NCBI RefSeq assembly: GCF_032854445.1
Contig: NC_088295.1
Coordinates: 70,586,028 to 70,650,027 of the forward strand
Reading direction: 5' to 3'
Length of the DNA: 64,000 nucleotides
Source: Liolophura sinensis
Lineage: Eukaryota > Mollusca > Polyplacophora > Chitonida > Chitonidae
How positions within the stretch are numbered: the first letter of the stretch is position 1; the number at the start of each line of letters is the position of its first letter. The position numbers and the translations under genes were made by a program. Below, piece after piece: positions 32,110 through 47,100 of the stretch. The notes beneath the pieces were generated by a model that was not told where the DNA came from, searched no databases, and saw only the letters and a list, made by a program, of their open reading frames with translations.

Positions 32110-35100
32110 TGTTTGCACTTCTTGTTAAGGTCTCTTCCAGTGTAGTTATTTTGAAGAGAAAAAAAAATAATTTTGAAAATTCAGACGGCCAGACCATTTT
32201 AAGTTTATATGAAAGTTTATATGATTAAAATGAACTACGTGTAAATGATACTTTTTTTTAAAGCTTGCTTTATTTGCCTCAACTGTTCTCTGTATAGCAG
32301 GAGATTTACTCTTCATTTTAACCTTTGAATTGATATTTTGACAGAAATGATGTTTTCTGCTGTGTTGCCAGTACTTGCAAGCCAGGTCAGAGTATGTCAG
32401 CTATGTTGAACATGTTTCAAAGTATGTACATGTATTGGCTGAGTTGAATTCCATGTCCAATTGGAAAACAAACTATATCTTAATTTTAAAAAAGTACACT
32501 TTGCCATGTCTGACTAATGATTGTTATTTCTGCTGTACCACAGTACAACCTGAGACTCTGACATGGCTTATGTATAGGCTGTATGTTAAGCAAGTTATCC
32601 CCCTTCCCAACACAACTCCTATCCCCCTCTGTTTTCATGTATCTCAAGTGATCCGATGCATGATTGAGATGTTCACATGCACCTAGTGTACATGTATGTC
32701 ATGGCGTGGCCATTAACCAGCCATGACTTTAGACCATGGGTATTCGTCCTCTTATTTAACAACCTTGTGTGCATAACTCTACATACACTGTATATATAAC
32801 AAGTAAATAGTAAGATCCAGGCTTTTTACATATAAATGTAAGGCACCCAGTTCATCAGTGTTCTTCCCCCTAGCCAAATCACTGTTTCATTGTTATATTT
32901 TCTTGTTTTGTTTTTTGCCAGGAACATTCTCTGGCCTGTAAGAAAATATTTATTGCATGACATTCCTGTTTTGTTTGTTTTCAAGCTTCAGAAACTCTGC
33001 ACTGTTTGTTTGGGGTTGTGTAATGTTTGTTTTTTAACGTTTGTCTTGTAAAGTGGGATGGTTTTCTGTCTAACTTGGTGACAGATAGTAACACACATCT
33101 TTAACTTACCAGTATCTGCTTATATGAATCATTGTCCTTAATGGCATGACTTTAGAGGAAATAAGATATACATGTACATATGGCAGACTTCCATATTAAA
33201 GTCTAATATCTAATTGAGAAGAAAACCAAAACAATGGGGAAAAAAACAAACACAACAAAAAAAAAAGATAGAAAAAGAAATTTTCTGATGACATCAGAAT
33301 TTGATGAGTAACCTTTCCCCCAACCTTAGCAACATGAGATGAAGTATTAGAAGGGCATTTTTGTAAATCTCTTAGATTTTATTGTGTTAACCTAATCCTG
33401 ATTTGTTACTTTACTCGACTTTTTCCTATCAGCAGATTAAATCCTCCATGGAGCTGTCCCACCGGGTAAACACCATAATCTTTAATCTGTATGTGTTAAT
33501 CAAATTTAAATTTGACCTGTCCACCGAGATGCCTTTGTAGTTACTATACATGTTTTGTAGTTTGTTTTGCCGGGTTCTGTTGCTCTTGTTGAAGAATGAA
33601 CCAATATACTGTGGCATGCTGCAGCCAGCCTTTCCCTATATTCTCTTCCTATCTCATCAAAGTACCTGCTCATCTAACATTCAGTCTTTATTTAATCTCC
33701 TTGCTTTACCTCCTGAAGTTTGAGTACTGCATGTTTTAGTACACATGTCCGTCTGTGTCAAACTTGGCGTATCTTTGTTCTCTATCATCAAATGGTACAA
33801 CTCATTCACATAGTATGGCATTTGTTATGGCTGTTGGAGTACTGGTATCCATAGAAATCCTGCACAAGTTACCCTGGAATACATAAACCTGTGTTCAGAT
33901 CCACCTCAGTCTTACAAAGCAGTCTAAGCCTGTTTATTCCAAACTGAGGGTGAGGATTTATTGTAGTTAAGTTGCAGGAAACAAATTCTGACTGCTTTGT
34001 AGGACAGGCTACTGACCTGTGGCATGATTGCTAAGTCCTCAGAATGTAAAAGGCAAAAAATATTCATACATTAACATACAAATATGATTTGTTTCAGTGT
34101 TACTTTGTGTACTGAATTTAGTACTGAATAAAATCTGATCATTCCACGTTTACTTTTAATAGAGTGCAGGGTTTGATCTGTTTCTCTGCTTTTGGAACTA
34201 ACCCTGCTTATTTTCAAGACCCATTTATTTGGTGTGTGTTCCTATATACACTTGATGCCGAGTCCTGTTTTGCTGTTTGTATTACAGAAGAACAAATCTC
34301 ATTTGATTCCTTATTTTGTTACATAGTTCGCCTTTAGTTGGTATACCACAAGTGTATACAGCAAATCAACACCCAACATACATAAGTCACATTTAACTTA
34401 CTGGTGTCAAGTATACAGTTCATCTTTAGGCGGTGTAACAACTGAAAGGTGAAATGCTGCTTGTTACAGAAATAGATGCAATGCACTTTAAGAACTGGAT
34501 TTTGGGTTTATGTGGTTTTAGTTAATCAGAGCTTTCTGTTGTTGTAGGTCCTGGCAAAGTGGCCTTTATGTCAGGAGGAGGTATCAAGTGTGAGGAAAAC
34601 GATACCCCTGACAAGACAGACCAGGTTAGACCACTTTTTACAGTACTCTATCCACTCATAAAACTCTAACTCGCCACTTGTCATTGATACATGTACATAA
34701 CCTACATGTATGTGAAGCTCATGGCAAACAAACTTCTTATATCCTACTTGCCTTAGTACAGCATGAAACACCAATCAAATAAATACATATCTCCTACTGG
34801 CACGGAGCTGTCACATTGTTACCTGATGATAGCAGTGCCCTGTGACACATAGTTACGTGTGTTAGGAAGCCCTCTCCACTAACAAGAGAGCATCGGTGTG
34901 TCGCCAGTATTTCAGGTATTACAGGAAATTTGAGCCAGTATGTTGGTGTACACTGATAATGCTCATTTAGACCAGTAAACAGTTATACATGGGACTGAAA
35001 GCACATAATTTATTGTCTCAAAGTATTTCAAGAAATAATCAGTTCTGTTGTAAAGCAATCTTGTGTTTCAAAACCAGTCTGATACTCTTTTAAATATTGA

Positions 35101-38100
35101 TGAAGAATTTTTTTGAGGCATATAGCCCCTCACTATTAATTCATTATATTCATTACTATGTCACTGAATGACCCTCATAATTAAATGTAGGCCTCTATAT
35201 ATATATATATATATTTGTGTATTTCTGGAATTCTCCTTATTTCTACTTGAAAATTGTGTACTACAATGTGTTTTATGGCAACAACATGTATAAATATACT
35301 GTGATTACCGAATATTTTTTAGCATGATATAATCATCTTATGAAAAACGTTTATTAGATGGTGTCTCTCACAAAGGTGACGACAATGTTCCACTTTTGAA
35401 ATAAAGGTATTTCACCATTGCCAAGGGTTCAAACACTTGCTATGTGGAAGCATGATGATCATGTAGAATACCAGAGTCAACCTGCTGCATTGTGTCTGTG
35501 TGTACACGACTGTGCAGTTTGTTATAAGGGTGACTCAGCAGGATTTTAAAATCAAGTTTTTGTTATACTATATACTGTTAAAGTATGTTGTATGTTTTTA
35601 TTTCCACTTTGAAGGAAGGAGACAGGAAAGCTGGCCCTCCAGATAAGAATGGTAAAACAGGAATTCAAAAGATTTCCATGTCAAGTGCTGCCCAGGGGAA
35701 TAACCTGATGAAGGTAAACCTACTTAACTTTCTCAATAAACCTCTTAAGACAGTGCAGATAGTTATTTTGTCAGCTTTGTCACGCAGCTAAGCAACATTG
35801 ATGGTTATGTAATGCCCTGTCTTCACAACAGGCGGTTGAAACATATCAGCTGTTGATGTTTTTAATGTGATATTTTATTTGTTGTGATGTCAAGTAGTTA
35901 TCTTCCCTTGGCTGTTCAATTTTTAGTTCCATCCAAAAGTAAGATCGACCCTGCAGTCTGTTCTTGAGATGGCAACCTTAACCTTTTACTTGATTGGCTT
36001 AATGTTTCTGTAAATAAGTATTACCAGTGATGCAGGCCATAAAATTTGGGTGGTTGATGTAACCCAAAAATTGGTGAGCAGGTTTAATCCTTGAATGACT
36101 GATTGTTCGGTTTTGCCATGACACGAAAACAGATCTGTTGTTTGTGCAAATTGGATACGTGAAGTTGTTGCTAATAAAGTCAGCTACAGTACAGTCAGCT
36201 ATCAATTTGCTCAGATTGACTCTGTCAAACGAAGAATAGCTAGTGGGGCTCACCATTAATGACGATGTCAGATGATAATCTGTGTGAAAGACATGCCAAC
36301 CGTCAGCATTCAACGGAAACTCTCTGCAAAACTAGAGATAAAAAGCTCTTGTCTAGTGGCATTCTGATGTTATGTTAGTCAACAGTCGTGCTTCCAAAGG
36401 CCAGTTTATTTATTTATTTTATTGGTGGTTTGCACCGTACTCAAGAATATTTCACTTATAACAACTGCGACTAGAATTATAGTGAGAGGAAACCCCCAAG
36501 GTCAATCCATGGTAGGTTTATCCAAACTGAATGGATATTATTGCCAGTCAATATCCTTTTTCTGGATCCAAGGACCACACCAACATGCCTTTATTTAAGG
36601 ACAATCACCTCATAGCGCTTCTGTGTGTTATTCCCCTTTTGTCTCACAAACATTGGGCATGTCCTGTCAGGTAAACATTTTGGAGCGAAACCATCCGCAA
36701 ATTGCTGCTACGGCAATTTTAACATTTGAGTTTCAATCTCTTAATATATATACACAAATAATATAATACTCAGTCAAAGACGCTTGCATGTATGTCAAAC
36801 CTACAATAATTGCAAAAACAACAAAAGTCCATATCTCTGACATTGGCCTATGTACGGTATTCATCGGAAATACATTGTCTGTCCCTCCTTTAAAATGTAT
36901 TAGTCTAGTATCGTCTGCTCAGCTACATGCTTGGTAAATCTAATATAACCGGCTATTCATTTCAAGGGCTGCATTTGTGGGAACGTTCGGGTTTACAGAT
37001 TGGTGCAACCGTTGTATCGGTCTGCATAATTACTCTATGTAATCGACAGGGAACTATCATTTTATTTGCACCAAATTTCATGGCCTGTGCTGGAAGACAT
37101 GATACATGTATAATCCATTGTTCACCATTGTACTCTCAAGGATCATAGATTTGAATTTAATTTGCCCAGAAAACAAATGCCCTAGTTGTAGAAGCTACAT
37201 GTTCTTTTTTTGTGTTGTTAATGTTTTGGGCTGGCATAGTTAGTTCAGATGTATGGCTGTTCACCTGCACAAGAGAATACATCTAATGATGGTCATTAGA
37301 CAAAATAAAAGAGGAACAACTGTAAGGCTGAATTACATAAAACACTTGATGGCTTCTTAGTTCCATAAGTAAGTACTATTTGGCTTGCATGTACAGTTAT
37401 CTTATGGCTTGGACTAGGCAAGCTTTGAGAATCTCTGGTGATGTGTTTTAATTATGTAGTTGAACAGAATAAACTCTGTAGAGTGTTGATTGTCATTCAA
37501 GTGTTTCTGTGATTGACAGGAAAACAGTCCACGAACACCTACCGACGGTGGAAAGGAGAAAACCATTACTTCACTGAAAGATCACAAATCTGAGTATGTA
37601 TCTTTGTCCAGATTTCAGTTAACCAATCAAGATATTACACTTGAATCATCAATACACATTTTAGATACTAAGAGGCTGCTTTTAATTTCAAAGCACAAGG
37701 ACAGGTTTGAAAGAAACTGCTGGATTTCAAGCGATGAAAGTGCTCTTTTTTTTCCAGAAAAATGTTTTCTTTTCGAGCAAATGTTTCGATTTCAAGGCAA
37801 TGATCTAGACATTAGATCAGATTTTTTTTTTATTAAGGAACTGAATTTGTGTGTGCTGTTGACTTAGTATTAAACACAAGTTGGAGTGCACGTCGTCTGA
37901 TATTTGAAAACTGCTGAATTCGCTCATAGGGTGAGAAACCCTTCTGTGTGAAATGAGCATTGCTTGGATTGCATTTGAAAATTTCGACTCTACTCTTCAC
38001 ATCTATCTGTTCTTGTCTGGAAATGCCCTGAAGACGTGTTGATCTTTTTCTTATTTTTATATTAATAAAATAAGCTATTGGTTGATCCATGACGTGGAGC

Positions 38101-41100
38101 TTCAATATTTATGACCCACATTATGATAATAAGTTGTGTTAGTTGAGAGACCATCATATTGAATAGGCAGTATTAATGAAACTTCTGCATCTGAAGGCAC
38201 TGGTTTTATTTTTCAACTGATTGATTTCATCAAAAAGAGTATTTTACTATCACAAGGTGGTGATATGCCTAGACGCGTGCCGTTTGAGGGCCAAAAAAAA
38301 ACATTGCCAAAAGTACACACTTCCAATAAGTCATATTATTATATACACAATATTAAGTCTTGAGGCAAATAAAAAGTGGGTGTTACAATGCTCATGTTTA
38401 TTTGTAGAATTTCATGCATCTTAATTACCTGATTATGTAGGTAAAGCAAACTTTCTATGTACTTCACCTATATTGTCAACAGTAATTACCCTGATTAAAT
38501 TTTTGAATTTTATAAGTATTTATTTAGGTTTAGTTTATTGAAGAGTGAAATTTAATATCCCAAAACATTTTTTTGTTTTAATGAAGAGAAAAACTTCTTG
38601 TAAGAATGTAAATAATACCCTGTTCACACAGCCAAAATTTAAACCTGATCAGATTGGAACTGGTTTAAATTGAAGCCAGTTGTAAAAATGTGAGCGTTCA
38701 CACGAACATGTGACAAAGCCGGTTTTAAGCCAGTTCAGGGATTTTCCCGTTCAGACAGTCACATGTAAGCCGGTTTAGTAATTACAAGATCATCCTGACC
38801 TCCATGTATCGGGGACATTTAATCCAGTTACCGTTTACTCAGCACGGATAACCCCACTCAAGCCCTGAAACCGGTTTAAAGCCACGTCGCCAAATAAACT
38901 GGATTAAATGCCCCCAATTTGCATTCACGTAGGCGGTGTCAAACTGGCTCAGAGCCACTTTTGCAAGTTATACCAGCTTAACTTTGCCTGTGTGAAGGGG
39001 GGATTATTTCATGGAAATACATAACACCTCTCCAGAAGAAACATTGGAGCCATGCCTCCAGCACTAATTCCACAAAATCTCTGTGAAAACATTGAAATTG
39101 TAAATTACTCTTGTAATAAAGCTAAGTTTTTCAACAAGAAAACGCATTTAAATAAAGAAATGTTCAAGATTCACACATATTCCCAGGACAGACCTCTCCA
39201 GACAAGACATCAGATTTAAATATTCTGAAAAATGACCATCATTGGAAGCCATTATCAGTGAATATCTATTACTCCTCTGCTTACAACCATGATTGTCTAC
39301 TAGTATATCACACACATGTGCTTTGTGTTGAAGTTAACAGCAGCTTCATTTTCAAAGCATACAGGTCATATTAGTGTTATTTGAAAATAGTCTTGTATGC
39401 ATTTTTTTTTATTATTATCGGAGTTGAATTGTTTTGAATACCATTTTAATAAATTATTGTGGGTTTAAATGTAGGAAAGTCAACTGGATACTTGACAGTG
39501 AGTAACTTTGTTATGTTTGACCCAGTGACCAGTGAGTAAGGAAAACACCCTCCAAACATCTCTAGATCCATATTTAAATTGAGTTGACTTTAGGTGGGAT
39601 TAAAACTCTTGCATTCTCTCAATGCACTTGTGTAATATGTGCTGTCTGTGGTCGTTATCAACATTATTATCTATTATATCTGAACAACATCCAGTCCTCA
39701 GTATATCCACTACACCATCAATTGTAATTTTGTTTCTACAAACTTCTGTGTGACTGGTGTATAATATTAGACATAGTTGCATTACTTTAACTGTAACAAT
39801 TAATTTGACCATTTGTTCTTACCAGCAAAACTGTGATTCTTATTCTGTATGTTCCAGAATGTTTAAATCCCCAATATTGATAAGACTTCTACTTTAACCC
39901 CATTTATGTAACATCCATCAATCCAGTGAGAATGCTGCTTGTCTCTCTTACACTAGGGTTACAAAATTTGCTCAGATTGCTAACTGTAGGTTCTGGAGAA
40001 AAAAACACATGTGATTGTGAAAGTGTGGAAAGATATTGGATAGTAACACTAAGAATAAGTACTTGAAATTTTCAAAATTGGTGCGTGGCTGCTCCTAGAA
40101 ATAATCATTTCCATGGTGCATCTGGACAGCAGATGAGAATCACAATACAGCTGCTATTTCTACCTTGGCTGCACAAGGTTGTCACCCCTGTCTACATGCA
40201 TTACAGTTATGATAACAGTCCATTATGTAACAGTCTGCACCTCTTCACCAGCTCGTTTAGGCTTTAAAGTTGCATGCATGTTGTTTGTAGCATTTAAATT
40301 GCTTTAGCTACTTGTTTGTATGTTCCTTCTAGGCATTTTTTTTTTAATTTATTTTTTTATATTTTTTTTATCATTAACAGTATTCGTTTGAAAGCGTGCG
40401 TGTCCTAAAGACCTCCAAATTCTGCTGCACTTTGACCTTTTTGAATTTATAATAATTGTTGAAGCATGTACTGACATTTTTCTGCCAATTTCCAATTATA
40501 AAAACAGCTTGTACTCCACCCCTTGCTTGTGAAATAAAGTATTTGTGATTTGAAATCTAAAAGTATTAATTGAAATACCCAAAATTTAAAATTTAAATAA
40601 TATATTTGTATTTTTCATGGAAAATGTCTCCACTTTGACATTGTTTTAATTTGGTCCAGATTTTTACTTAAATGTTTTATACAAGTTGTAACCTAAATAA
40701 GATGCTTCTGTAAGTCAACATTTGCCCAGTTATAAAACCACATCATAGGTTCCCTACATTAACATGCACATGTATGTGTTCCATGTTTAATTAATATACG
40801 CTTCCATGCATATACACTGTATGCATGTCTATCCTAATGTGATTTCAATGCGATTAAATTGGTTGATTTATTAAATTGGTTTAACAAGCAAAAAGTTACC
40901 ATAAACATTTGGAAGCAACCTTTTTTCTACATTGTGGATGTTGCATTGTTACATGTGCAAGGGTCTCTAAGATACTGGTTCTGTAACCTGGAGATATATG
41001 AATGACCAGGCAAGATTACAATATTCTGGAAACTTCAGTTATTACTTCACTACATGAGCCAGCTCTTTATGAAGATACAAAGTACTGAATGGGGTCAATG

Positions 41101-44100
41101 CATGGCGTTTGGAAATGGATGTTCATCATGTACTCTGTGGTATTATTTATGTCGGGTACATCTTTGGATTGTGTTAGTCGATAAATGATCTGAATATTAC
41201 AATACCCCATAGATCTAATTAACTTTTTTTCCTATAAGTATCTTGGTAATAATGACCATTTCATACTTTGAGAGATTCTTGTTATGAATTCATCTGAAGT
41301 AATTTGCTTCCTGTTGCAAACATGTCAGCATCAACTTATGAAATTGAGTTTTAAATGTTGACAACTGTTCTTTGTATTGTATTCTTTTGAGGTTTGACAT
41401 TTTAAGCCTTATGAGACATAATTGACCATAACACACAGTAAAATGGTATTCATGATGTACATGTTGTTATTCTCCCTCTTTCTCTCTCTCAAGTTAGTTA
41501 TTTCTGATGTATTGTTTTCTGGATGTGGTGAAGTATTAATTGGCAGAGCACTACTTACCCCTCCCTACCTATATAATCACTTGTACTCCTTGATCCCGTG
41601 CCCATTCACAATGCTTCTTATATACATACATGTAAATATAGGTTTTCAAGCGTGCATTGTACATTGTACATCACACGGTTTAGTCTTTTGCTTTCTGGCT
41701 AACTTCTACAGTATATTTTGCCTTATTCTCTCGGGGGCAATGATATCTGGGTGAGTGTTGGCATGCTCATAGTATATGCTTCACTGCAGTGGATCTACTG
41801 GGATAAATTATTTTCATGGTTGTGGCATTTCTTTTGAATATTAGCTTGCTCCAATATTCTTGATGGGATGTCTCAATATTTTGTCACATATTGCTTTAAC
41901 ACTAAGTGGTTTAAAGCCTTGCTGCATAAAGTGATTTGCAGTTCATCTTCCTTTTCAATATTGTAGTCATTCTATGTAAAAGGAATCCAAAATTACAACA
42001 AGCTGCTTTTTGGAACTCCTGCAGCTATGTTGAATGTGTTGTTGCAGTCTGGTAGAAAGGGTGTCTGAGAACTTATAATTTGTATGAAGTGGTTATTAAA
42101 GTGTGTTGAATTGTATTTATATATGCATCTACACATATTTTTTTTTCTGTTTCATTTTTTTTTTCTTTTCATTGATCTGGCTGATATGGTATTAATTATT
42201 AGTGTCACTAATATGGTGTTGTCCTATGACTGAAAATAAATAGCACAAAACTATATACTTCACAGTGGAAAAAAGCAAATAGAATCAACATTAATTCATA
42301 CGTTTTTAGATATGGCGTTACCACAATAGGATGACTTGCCTTTGTTTGGTGTGGTCAGTCTGCCAATTGTAGCATTGGTGGTATATACAATATAGAAAAT
42401 TAATTAAAGGTCATTAGATCAATCTTCTGAATTATGGGTGTGAAATATTGTAAAAATAATGATATTCTGACATTAGTTTTATCAAATTATATGTGTATTG
42501 GCTGATAGAAGAGGGGGATCCTGAGGTTAATCTTCTGGATAGCTAACAATCTGTAGTGCCTGAAATACAGCATACCTTGCCCTTCTTGCACATAAGCCAA
42601 TCAGCATTTCTTATGAGCACTAAGTATATATCTTGATGCAGAGATAGTAGAAAAGACAAATAGAAACCTTAAGGGAGTCTTACATTGCATTTGATCTTTG
42701 GTTTTTCTAAAAAAGTAAACTCCAAAGAGTGTTGTGTTAAAGGTTTAATACTGTTCAATATTATTGTCCAGTGAATGGATGATGCTTGGCACCACTTTGG
42801 GCAATATGTAATCATGTTGTGGTTTACACATATGGTCTTGTACAACAACACCATCTTGCGTGACTTTGCGTGTTTGGTTGGTAGCTTGTCATATCACCAT
42901 GTTATAATTCCAGTCACCTCTAACCTTGCCTTGCCAAAGCACATGATTTGTCACCTTACAGAAGTAACAGCTTCATTTAAAGCCATTTTTCTTTACTGGC
43001 AAGTCTTAGGAACACATCTGTTCAAACTTGCTTTCCCTTTTTAAATACATTACCTTTGTATTTATTGTTTGCTTTGAAACACAAAAAGTATGATAGGTCA
43101 TTGAGACCTTATTGCCTTGTCAGGATTACAAGTAATGGCACACAGAGGTAACAATGTTCACTTTTGGTGTACCATAAGTATTGTGGGGATGCAGGTATTA
43201 CTTAACTGTCTGCATTAGGGATGTCTGGTTGTTTCTGGTTGTGTGCTTCACCTAATAAGCTGTAGTGGCTGCTGAGATGTGCATGCTCTGGTTGGAATCG
43301 TTTATACATCTAGTCAGTCTAGGCGAGGTCATGGTGTTAATATTTACAATTTGCCGAGCAGAAGGAAAAGATAAAGTCATATTCTCTTTCAAATATGTAC
43401 GTTAATTATTGTAACTGTGTTTACATGAATGCGATCTGCTAGATTGAATGTGAGAATACACTAACAAGCTAAATACCCAGTATTCCAGTAGTCATGTTAT
43501 TTGATCTTATTTCACCTCCATGACTTTTACAGAATCAAAAACAGTATAGAAATTTCAATGGCTGCTGTAAAACTTGTGTCCAGTTTTGTGTTATACTGTT
43601 GACCAAAATTATACAGTTGAAATATAATATGCCATAAATTAGCAATTATAAATTACCATAAACTAACGCTAATCCAACAATAATTCATTGTTTTGACATA
43701 AAGATTTGGGTAGAAATTTGTAACTGTTGTGACTGGTTTAGGTTGTTTTTGTTATTATGTCAGCATTTAGTCAGTTGCCTACTCTAGCTTGCAAGTAATT
43801 GAAAATCTTTCTGGTGTATTTGGTCCAGTTACATAGATCTAGATTACTTATTGTAGAAATTCTGCATATCTGACTTCCCTAAGTTTAGCCCCAGCTAACA
43901 GCAGAGCCTACATGTAGCATTTGAATATTACAAAAAAAGAGATGTATTGCTTTCTTTATAATGGCCCAATAATGAAATTTTTCTGCTATATACGGATATA
44001 TTTTCTTGATTGCTTGGAATTAGCTCTCTGGTAGTGAAATATAGTGATATTTGTTATTTTGTTCTTACATATATACATTTAGATTACTTCTGTGACTAAG

Positions 44101-47100
44101 GGGTATGTGAATATATTTTATTTCTTTCACCTTGTATACTGTTTTTAAAGAGCCTGCCTGTACCCTGTGAGGGCCTTTGGTTTTAATGATGTGGGATACC
44201 TGTAATTCAGTTCAGTGTGTTGTAGCCTTCACACCTATATCTCTGCTAATAGCATGGTTCATAGCATGTGTGGATTGTTTGTATATTAATTATTCAAGTA
44301 GATAGAGAAGAGGCTTTGTTAACCTGACTGTAAACTTGCTTATGTCCTGGTATTTGTCATTTGATGACTTGATGTACAGTTTTGACAAATTCAAAACAAG
44401 TGATATTTTTGTCATTTTGTTGGATCAGTGAAGAAATGATGTAGACCACATTTTAAATATCCTTGTCATTCTTCATCATTGAGGTCACCTGATGTCATGT
44501 GCCAATCTGTGCTCTAACTCTTTTCTCCTTCTAGCAGTTGTGTATTATCATTTAATAATTCATCAGTGTATGTTTTGTTTTTGACTGAATCTGGCTCTCT
44601 AGTGATGTTTAACATTTTCCTTGTTCTAGTAGTGCTGAAAGTTAATTCTCCCTTTCCCTGTCTTGTTAGGCTATTGTAAAAGTCCGAAATTACATGTAAT
44701 AGTTTAGTGAGTCTTGTTTAACTGTTATTCTGTTGTGTACTGTTTGCATGCAAAATACCAGAGTCGTTTCAAGATTCAGTTTTGGGAATAACACAAGGTA
44801 TATTTTTTACCAATAGTTTTGGGGAAATTCTTTGTCAATTCCTTTTTTCGTTTGGTGATTTTTCAGTAATCCTAGATTAAACATTTTGTTCTGTGTATAG
44901 GATACATTTAAATGAAGGTGACCATCTGCTTGCTCCTAGTGTATTTGGTCTAATTCTAATAGTGTTCTTTCTTTAATGTTTTAGGGGAGATGTAATGGTG
45001 GAGAACGATGACAGTCCCTTGGACCAAGAAGGGACAAAGGCTTGCATCAGTTTCTCAATCTCCAAGAGACAGAAGTCCAAGCTAGTCTCTTTGGCTCCAT
45101 TTCAGAAGGATGACCCAGAGGGAGTTGACCCTTCTGAGGCATCTGGTTCAGAAGTACCTAAGGAGACTGAGGGTGAAGAGCTAGATGAAATCAACAAAAC
45201 ACAGAATGAGCAAAGTGGGTTTGGGACTACTCAACAGAATCTGAACCTAAGTTCCTTCATGAAAGTCAAGAGTAAGGATGAGACTATTGAACTGGATTGG
45301 CCCATGGAAATGGTTCAGTATACAAAAATAGAACCTAGTATTTCATTTTGTTGCAATCCCCTTGTACTTTGATTTTGCCACTCTTTTGAAAGGTAAACAT
45401 TCATTAACCGACAAGATCAGTGATAGTAGAGAAACAACTGAGAATGATTCACTTTTGAAAACAGACATTGCACAGGCAATGTGAAAACTGAAACCCCAGT
45501 ATTATTAACAGAAGGGAGTGATGGTCCCAGCACTAATAATGTCCCTGAACAGATTGAATGTGCTAAAGAAGTTTTAGATAAGTCTGAAGGAGTAGATATA
45601 TTGGCTGGTGGTGATCAGGCTGTCAGTGATAAACTACTTACTCATAAACATTCAAAACATAGAAAAAAGCATAGGTCAAAAAAGAAAAGAAAGAAAAGGA
45701 AAATTAAGAGAGAGATGGATAAAGTCGAACAGCCTGGTGATGAAGATGTAAAAGAAGTGAAGAAGAAGAAAAAGAAAAAAAGACATAAGCACAAGCATCA
45801 TGATAATGCTGAAAATAATCCTGATGGTAACCCAGCTGAAAAAGTGGATAAAAGCGCAAGAAGAAAAAGAGCAGTAAAGATAAAGTTGAAGTGTCTGCGG
45901 AGGGAGGGGATGGAGTTACCAGTATTGATGTCGGTGTTAAAGGTGACAAAGTAAAATCTAAACACAAGAAGTCAAAGAAATCAAGCAAACGGAAGCGTGA
46001 CACGGAAGCTGATGTCGAAAATGTTGAAGCAGAGCTAGTAAAAACAGGAGAAAAGGAATCAACTACTGAAGGAAACCATGGTAGGGAGAAGCATTCCAGA
46101 CATCGCTCTAAGAGAAGGAAGGTCAAGAAAGCTAAAAAATCAGAGAAGAAGGAAACTGACCCTACTGAATGTGATACACAGAACAACAACGATGTCATAA
46201 ATGAGGAAGGTGCTAAGATTCTTGTGGCGCCAAGCACAGTGGACATCAACTCCAAACCAATGGCTAAACCAGATACTGATGCAGATGCGAAACAGGTAAA
46301 AAGTAAAACAGGTAACATTGAAGCAAGTGAAAGAAAACGGAAGATTTCTGGATCTTCAGATATGAAGGATATTGATGTTTGTAGTGAGGCTAAAGTAAAG
46401 AAAGGAAAAAGTCCAATCGTTAAGCAAGAGCTAGGCGACATAATAAAAGGAAAGCAAGCCAAACAGCATGATATCCGTCATCAAGTTAAGATTGAAATGA
46501 CCCAGAAAGCAAAGCCTGTCTTCAAGGAAACCTGTTCAAACGATAGTAAAAGTATAACCGATGAAAGTGGGAAAGTTGCATCAGAGCATCAAGTTACGGA
46601 GAAGCCTGAAAATAGTTGGAAAGACATAGAAGACATGATTGAGGAGAAAGGTGACGAGGTTGAAGTAAAGCCGTCTTGGGACACAAGTGACAGTGAACTG
46701 GAAAATTCTCTTGATCTCAGAGAAAAGGCGTCCATTAAAAGAAGCAAGCATAATGTAAAAAGTAAAAACCAGAATGCCTCCCATGGATTGACTTCTAAGG
46801 AAACTGGTGGAAAACTATCTAGCGCGGAGCATCCCAAACCAAGCGCGTCAGAAGGATCCCGCCATCGTCGGAGTTACTCCTCGAGTAGCAGGTCCTCGTA
46901 TTCAAGATATTCTTCAGATAGCTACGATTCTCGGTCAAGATCATTTTCTCGCTCTAGTTCACGCTCGTACACGCGGTCAAGGTCCTACTCAGGAAGGAGG
47001 CATAAACATAGAAGTTATTCACATAGTAGTAGGTCGTATTCTAGATCAAGGAGTCGTACACGATCAAGAGGACGTTCTCGTAGAAAAAGGTCTTACACAA

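Larger units (their letters stand above)
24422..34547. other. 10 kb intron of the GPATCH8-like gene
   Basis: AT-rich, with frequent TACATGTA and (TA)n runs at 27118-27150 and 32056-32106. No further exon fits the phase. A 33-base candidate microexon at 33433-33465 has excellent splice signals but would add a stop codon (see findings). No gene was seen on the minus strand. Confidence 0.55.

Noticed and set aside
45364-45474. A small intron (gtactttg…attgcacag) that would explain the frame break at 45.36 kb
   Set aside because: Removing one T gives CNPLYFDF, the form conserved in vertebrate GPATCH8, and a clean frame of about 38 codons through the would-be intron, so the segment is coding.
45704-46462. 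252-codon minus-strand open frame
   Set aside because: It is the antisense of Lys/Glu/Asp-rich codons (giving Phe/Leu/Ser), without a start context or splice sites; the plus strand is clearly coding.
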